64,000 bases of DNA from Deltaproteobacteria bacterium (GTDB taxonomy: Bacteria; Bdellovibrionota_B; Oligoflexia; Oligoflexales; CAIYRB01): positions 1 to 64,000 of the forward strand of contig VGTI01000007.1 in the NCBI GenBank assembly GCA_016874735.1, in the 5' to 3' direction. Position 1 is the first letter of the stretch, and every line of letters begins with the position of its first letter. The position numbers and the translations under genes are program-made. Shown piece by piece: positions 62,195 through 64,000 of the stretch. Below the pieces are notes generated by a model. It did not search any database. It worked only from the letters and a program-made list of their open reading frames with translations, and was not told the DNA's origin.

Positions 62195-64000
62195 CTACGG
62201 CAACATCCTACGTTGGATGCCGAGCAGCGAGCAATCGTCCTGCGCCCTACTATTTTGGAGATGATGTTGATAGTTTTGCAGTACGAGATCCTTCAGATCT
62301 TCCTCGTTTGTAGCCTGCTCCAAGATTTTTTTGATTTCATTGCGGCGCCGTTTAATGTTTTGACCTGGGCCGTTCTCTATCAGGCCGTCTGTTATCAGTA
62401 ACAGGAGATCACCCGGGTTAAATGAGAAGCGGACGAATTCCACGCTATCTACAAGGCCTAAGGGGTTTCCACGCGCGACAAGTATTTCCGCCTTATTGCC
62501 CCTTTTCAGTAATATGGGGACATGTCCTGCGTTGTGATAAAGACCATCTCCCGTCCTGAGGTCGATCACCAAGAATGCCATAGTCATGAGATGATCCGAT
62601 CTGACACCCGCGGTCGTCACCGCTCGGTTAGCAGCGCGCACGATCACTTCAAGGCATTGTTCAGGGCTGTTCGCTGCGCCGCGCGGCAGCAAATCGTAGG
62701 CTGAAGAAATGGCGCCGCATACCGCGCCGGTCACAAGTGCAGCTGGGACACCGTGACCAGTAACATCACCAATCTGCACGTAGAGCCAGTCATTGGTGCG
62801 TTCATGGTAGTAGCCGTACCAGTCACCGCCCGTTTCGTCGGCAGAGATATAAGCGGCGCTGATGCCAACGCCGGGAATAGCCCCCGTAGGCGGCAGTAGG
62901 GAATTTTGCACGGCTTGCGCTGCCCGCATCTGTCCTTCAAGTCGGACTTTTTCCTTTGCCGTGGTGAGGTGCTGCACATTGCGTATCGAAATGGCACCTT
63001 GTGCAGCTATGAGGCTGAGAGTCTTCATCCGCCCTGCGTTAAAGACGCCTTTGCTGAGATCGTTTTCAAGATAGAGGATCCCAACCAGATCACCTTGGTT
63101 CTCAATCGGAATACAGGCAATCGAGGCACACTGCGATTTCACGATATAAGGGTCGGTTGCAAATTTGGGGTCTTGCTTTGCATCGTCGAGCACTACGGTT
63201 TGCTGCATTCGCAGAGCCAGGTTAACGACGCTGATCGCTAGCTCCTCATTCAAGGTGTCGAGCTGACGCGGACGCAAATCCGCGCTGAATTCCGAGGTCA
63301 AAGTAGCGCTGATATGGGAGACCAAGATGGGTCCCTCTTTGATAAGAATAAGTCCGCGCCGCGCACCTGCAGCTTCTAGCGTAATTTTGGCTAGGCTTTG
63401 GATGAGTGACTCGATGGTGAGTTCACTTGAAATTGCCTGGCATGCGCGGCAGATGCTTTCAATGTCGAGTGCCTCGCCGAGGTTTGAGTAAGTGGCGGTT
63501 ATTTTATTTTTGATGGAGGTGGCAATCTCTGGCGACTTAAGAGCGCTAAATTCGGCGTCGAGCAACGCGACTTTAGCCCTGGACCCGGAGGTAGCAAAGA
63601 GGTTGCGAGCTTTCCGTAAATAAGCGAGGCCCGAATACTGATCTCCCAACGTCAGGGAATATCGCCCCGATCGCTCATAGGCCAAGGCTTGGAGTGATGA
63701 AATGCCGGATTCCGTCGACCATTTTCGTGCCTCCTGGTATTCCCTGAGCGCCAGTGCGTCTTGGCCTCGAAGGCGCGCCATTTCCGCGCCCAGAATGTGG
63801 TGAGAAAAGCCGTAGTAGAGTGGGCTGCGTTTGGCAAGTATTTTGACCAAGTTTAGAAATGGCCGCATCTTGAGTGTAGCCATGCGACTGAAGGTTTGAC
63901 GTGTCATGGCAGCAAAGCGAGCGATGCTGGCGTAGGTACGATTATAAACAAATCCGTAACCTAACCAAGACGTTGACCATTCAAAGGAGGATGCTTTCTT
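62195..64000 (-). CDS. GAF-SpoIIE phosphatase, C-terminal part of a larger protein (partial)
   Basis: The reading frame is open to the right edge, so only the last ~601 residues are seen. The 31 codons above the ATG at 63907 continue in frame without a stop (…SWLGYGFVYNRTYASI…) and read as part of the same protein. In order: helical TPR-like segment, GAF domain (about residues 180-345 of the visible part), linker helix, and a PP2C-type SpoIIE phosphatase (GDVTGHGVPAALVTG and ITDGLIENG). This is the usual C-terminus of kinase-AAA-TPR-GAF-SpoIIE proteins that run partner-switching pathways. Confidence 0.85.
   Translation of the reverse strand, partial: KKASSFEWSTSWLGYGFVYNRTYASIARFAAMTRQTFSRMATLKMRPFLNLVKILAKRSPLYYGFSHHILGAEMARLRGQDALALREYQEARKWSTESGISSLQALAYERSGRYSLTLGDQYSGLAYLRKARNLFATSGSRAKVALLDAEFSALKSPEIATSIKNKITATYSNLGEALDIESICRACQAISSELTIESLIQSLAKITLEAAGARRGLILIKEGPILVSHISATLTSEFSADLRPRQLDTLNEELAISVVNLALRMQQTVVLDDAKQDPKFATDPYIVKSQCASIACIPIENQGDLVGILYLENDLSKGVFNAGRMKTLSLIAAQGAISIRNVQHLTTAKEKVRLEGQMRAAQAVQNSLLPPTGAIPGVGISAAYISADETGGDWYGYYHERTNDWLYVQIGDVTGHGVPAALVTGAVCGAISSAYDLLPRGAANSPEQCLEVIVRAANRAVTTAGVRSDHLMTMAFLVIDLRTGDGLYHNAGHVPILLKRGNKAEILVARGNPLGLVDSVEFVRFSFNPGDLLLLITDGLIENGPGQNIKRRRNEIKKILEQATNEEDLKDLVLQNYQHHLQNSRAQDDCSLLGIQRRMLP

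Noticed and set aside
1-64000. tRNA, rRNA and prophage genes
   Set aside because: Reading the intergenic regions on both strands showed no cloverleaf-type T-loop motifs, no rRNA-like sequence and no phage structural or integrase genes. Small non-coding RNAs cannot be excluded by eye.

Overview
The window reads as chromosomal DNA of a Gram-negative, free-living aerobic bacterium. The organism is probably a member of the Bdellovibrionota/Oligoflexia or another former deltaproteobacterial lineage. That placement is an inference from gene content: a complete alternative complex III, very many secreted lipoproteins of no recognised family, thrombospondin type 3 repeats, a YheU-family protein, and a large kinase/GAF/SpoIIE-type signalling protein cut by the right edge. 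No rRNA, tRNA, CRISPR array or prophage was seen. The only mobile DNA is a truncated IS3-family end at the far left.

Bases 1-10,400 are visibly AT-richer than the rest. They hold the IS3 remnant, a NhaR-like LysR regulator, the histidine methyltransferase EgtD (ergothioneine), a lipoprotein with a pentapeptide repeat, and a trehalose cluster. The cluster is a GH15 hydrolase divergent from otsA-otsB-marR, followed by a CaxA-like antiporter. OtsA carries a membrane-anchored sensor-like N-terminus. Two near-identical LysR-type dyads and one perfect 22-bp palindrome suggest local regulatory circuits.

Bases 10,400-20,150 hold a YheU protein, a three-gene exported operon (dihaem cytochrome lipoprotein, Cys-rich lipoprotein, Tat-exported DUF1501-like protein), an M23 peptidase, and uvrB-uvrC. 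The three-gene operon is the best candidate here for an undescribed system.

Bases 20,150-28,020 are actABCDEF, encoding alternative complex III, the quinol:cytochrome c (or oxidase) oxidoreductase. No terminal oxidase genes follow. A strong hairpin lies downstream.

Bases 28,200-36,940 hold a Cache-HAMP class III adenylate cyclase divergent from a FecR-domain protein and a Pro/Ala-rich putative outer-membrane protein, then small lipoproteins. Bases 37,000-49,950 form a long leftward run. It contains two envelope beta-barrel candidates, a 1451-residue lipoprotein with TSP3 and Cys-paired repeats, its 696-residue relative, a further lipoprotein, and an SNF2 helicase/SWIM pair.

Bases 50,000-64,000 hold a GH3 glucosidase, a J-domain protein, a trypsin-like protease fused to two leucine-rich-repeat blocks, a flippase-like protein, a CPBP protease, TrmL, HisC, an MNT-HEPN toxin-antitoxin pair, an exported amidohydrolase, and the C-terminal part of a GAF/SpoIIE protein that runs off the window.
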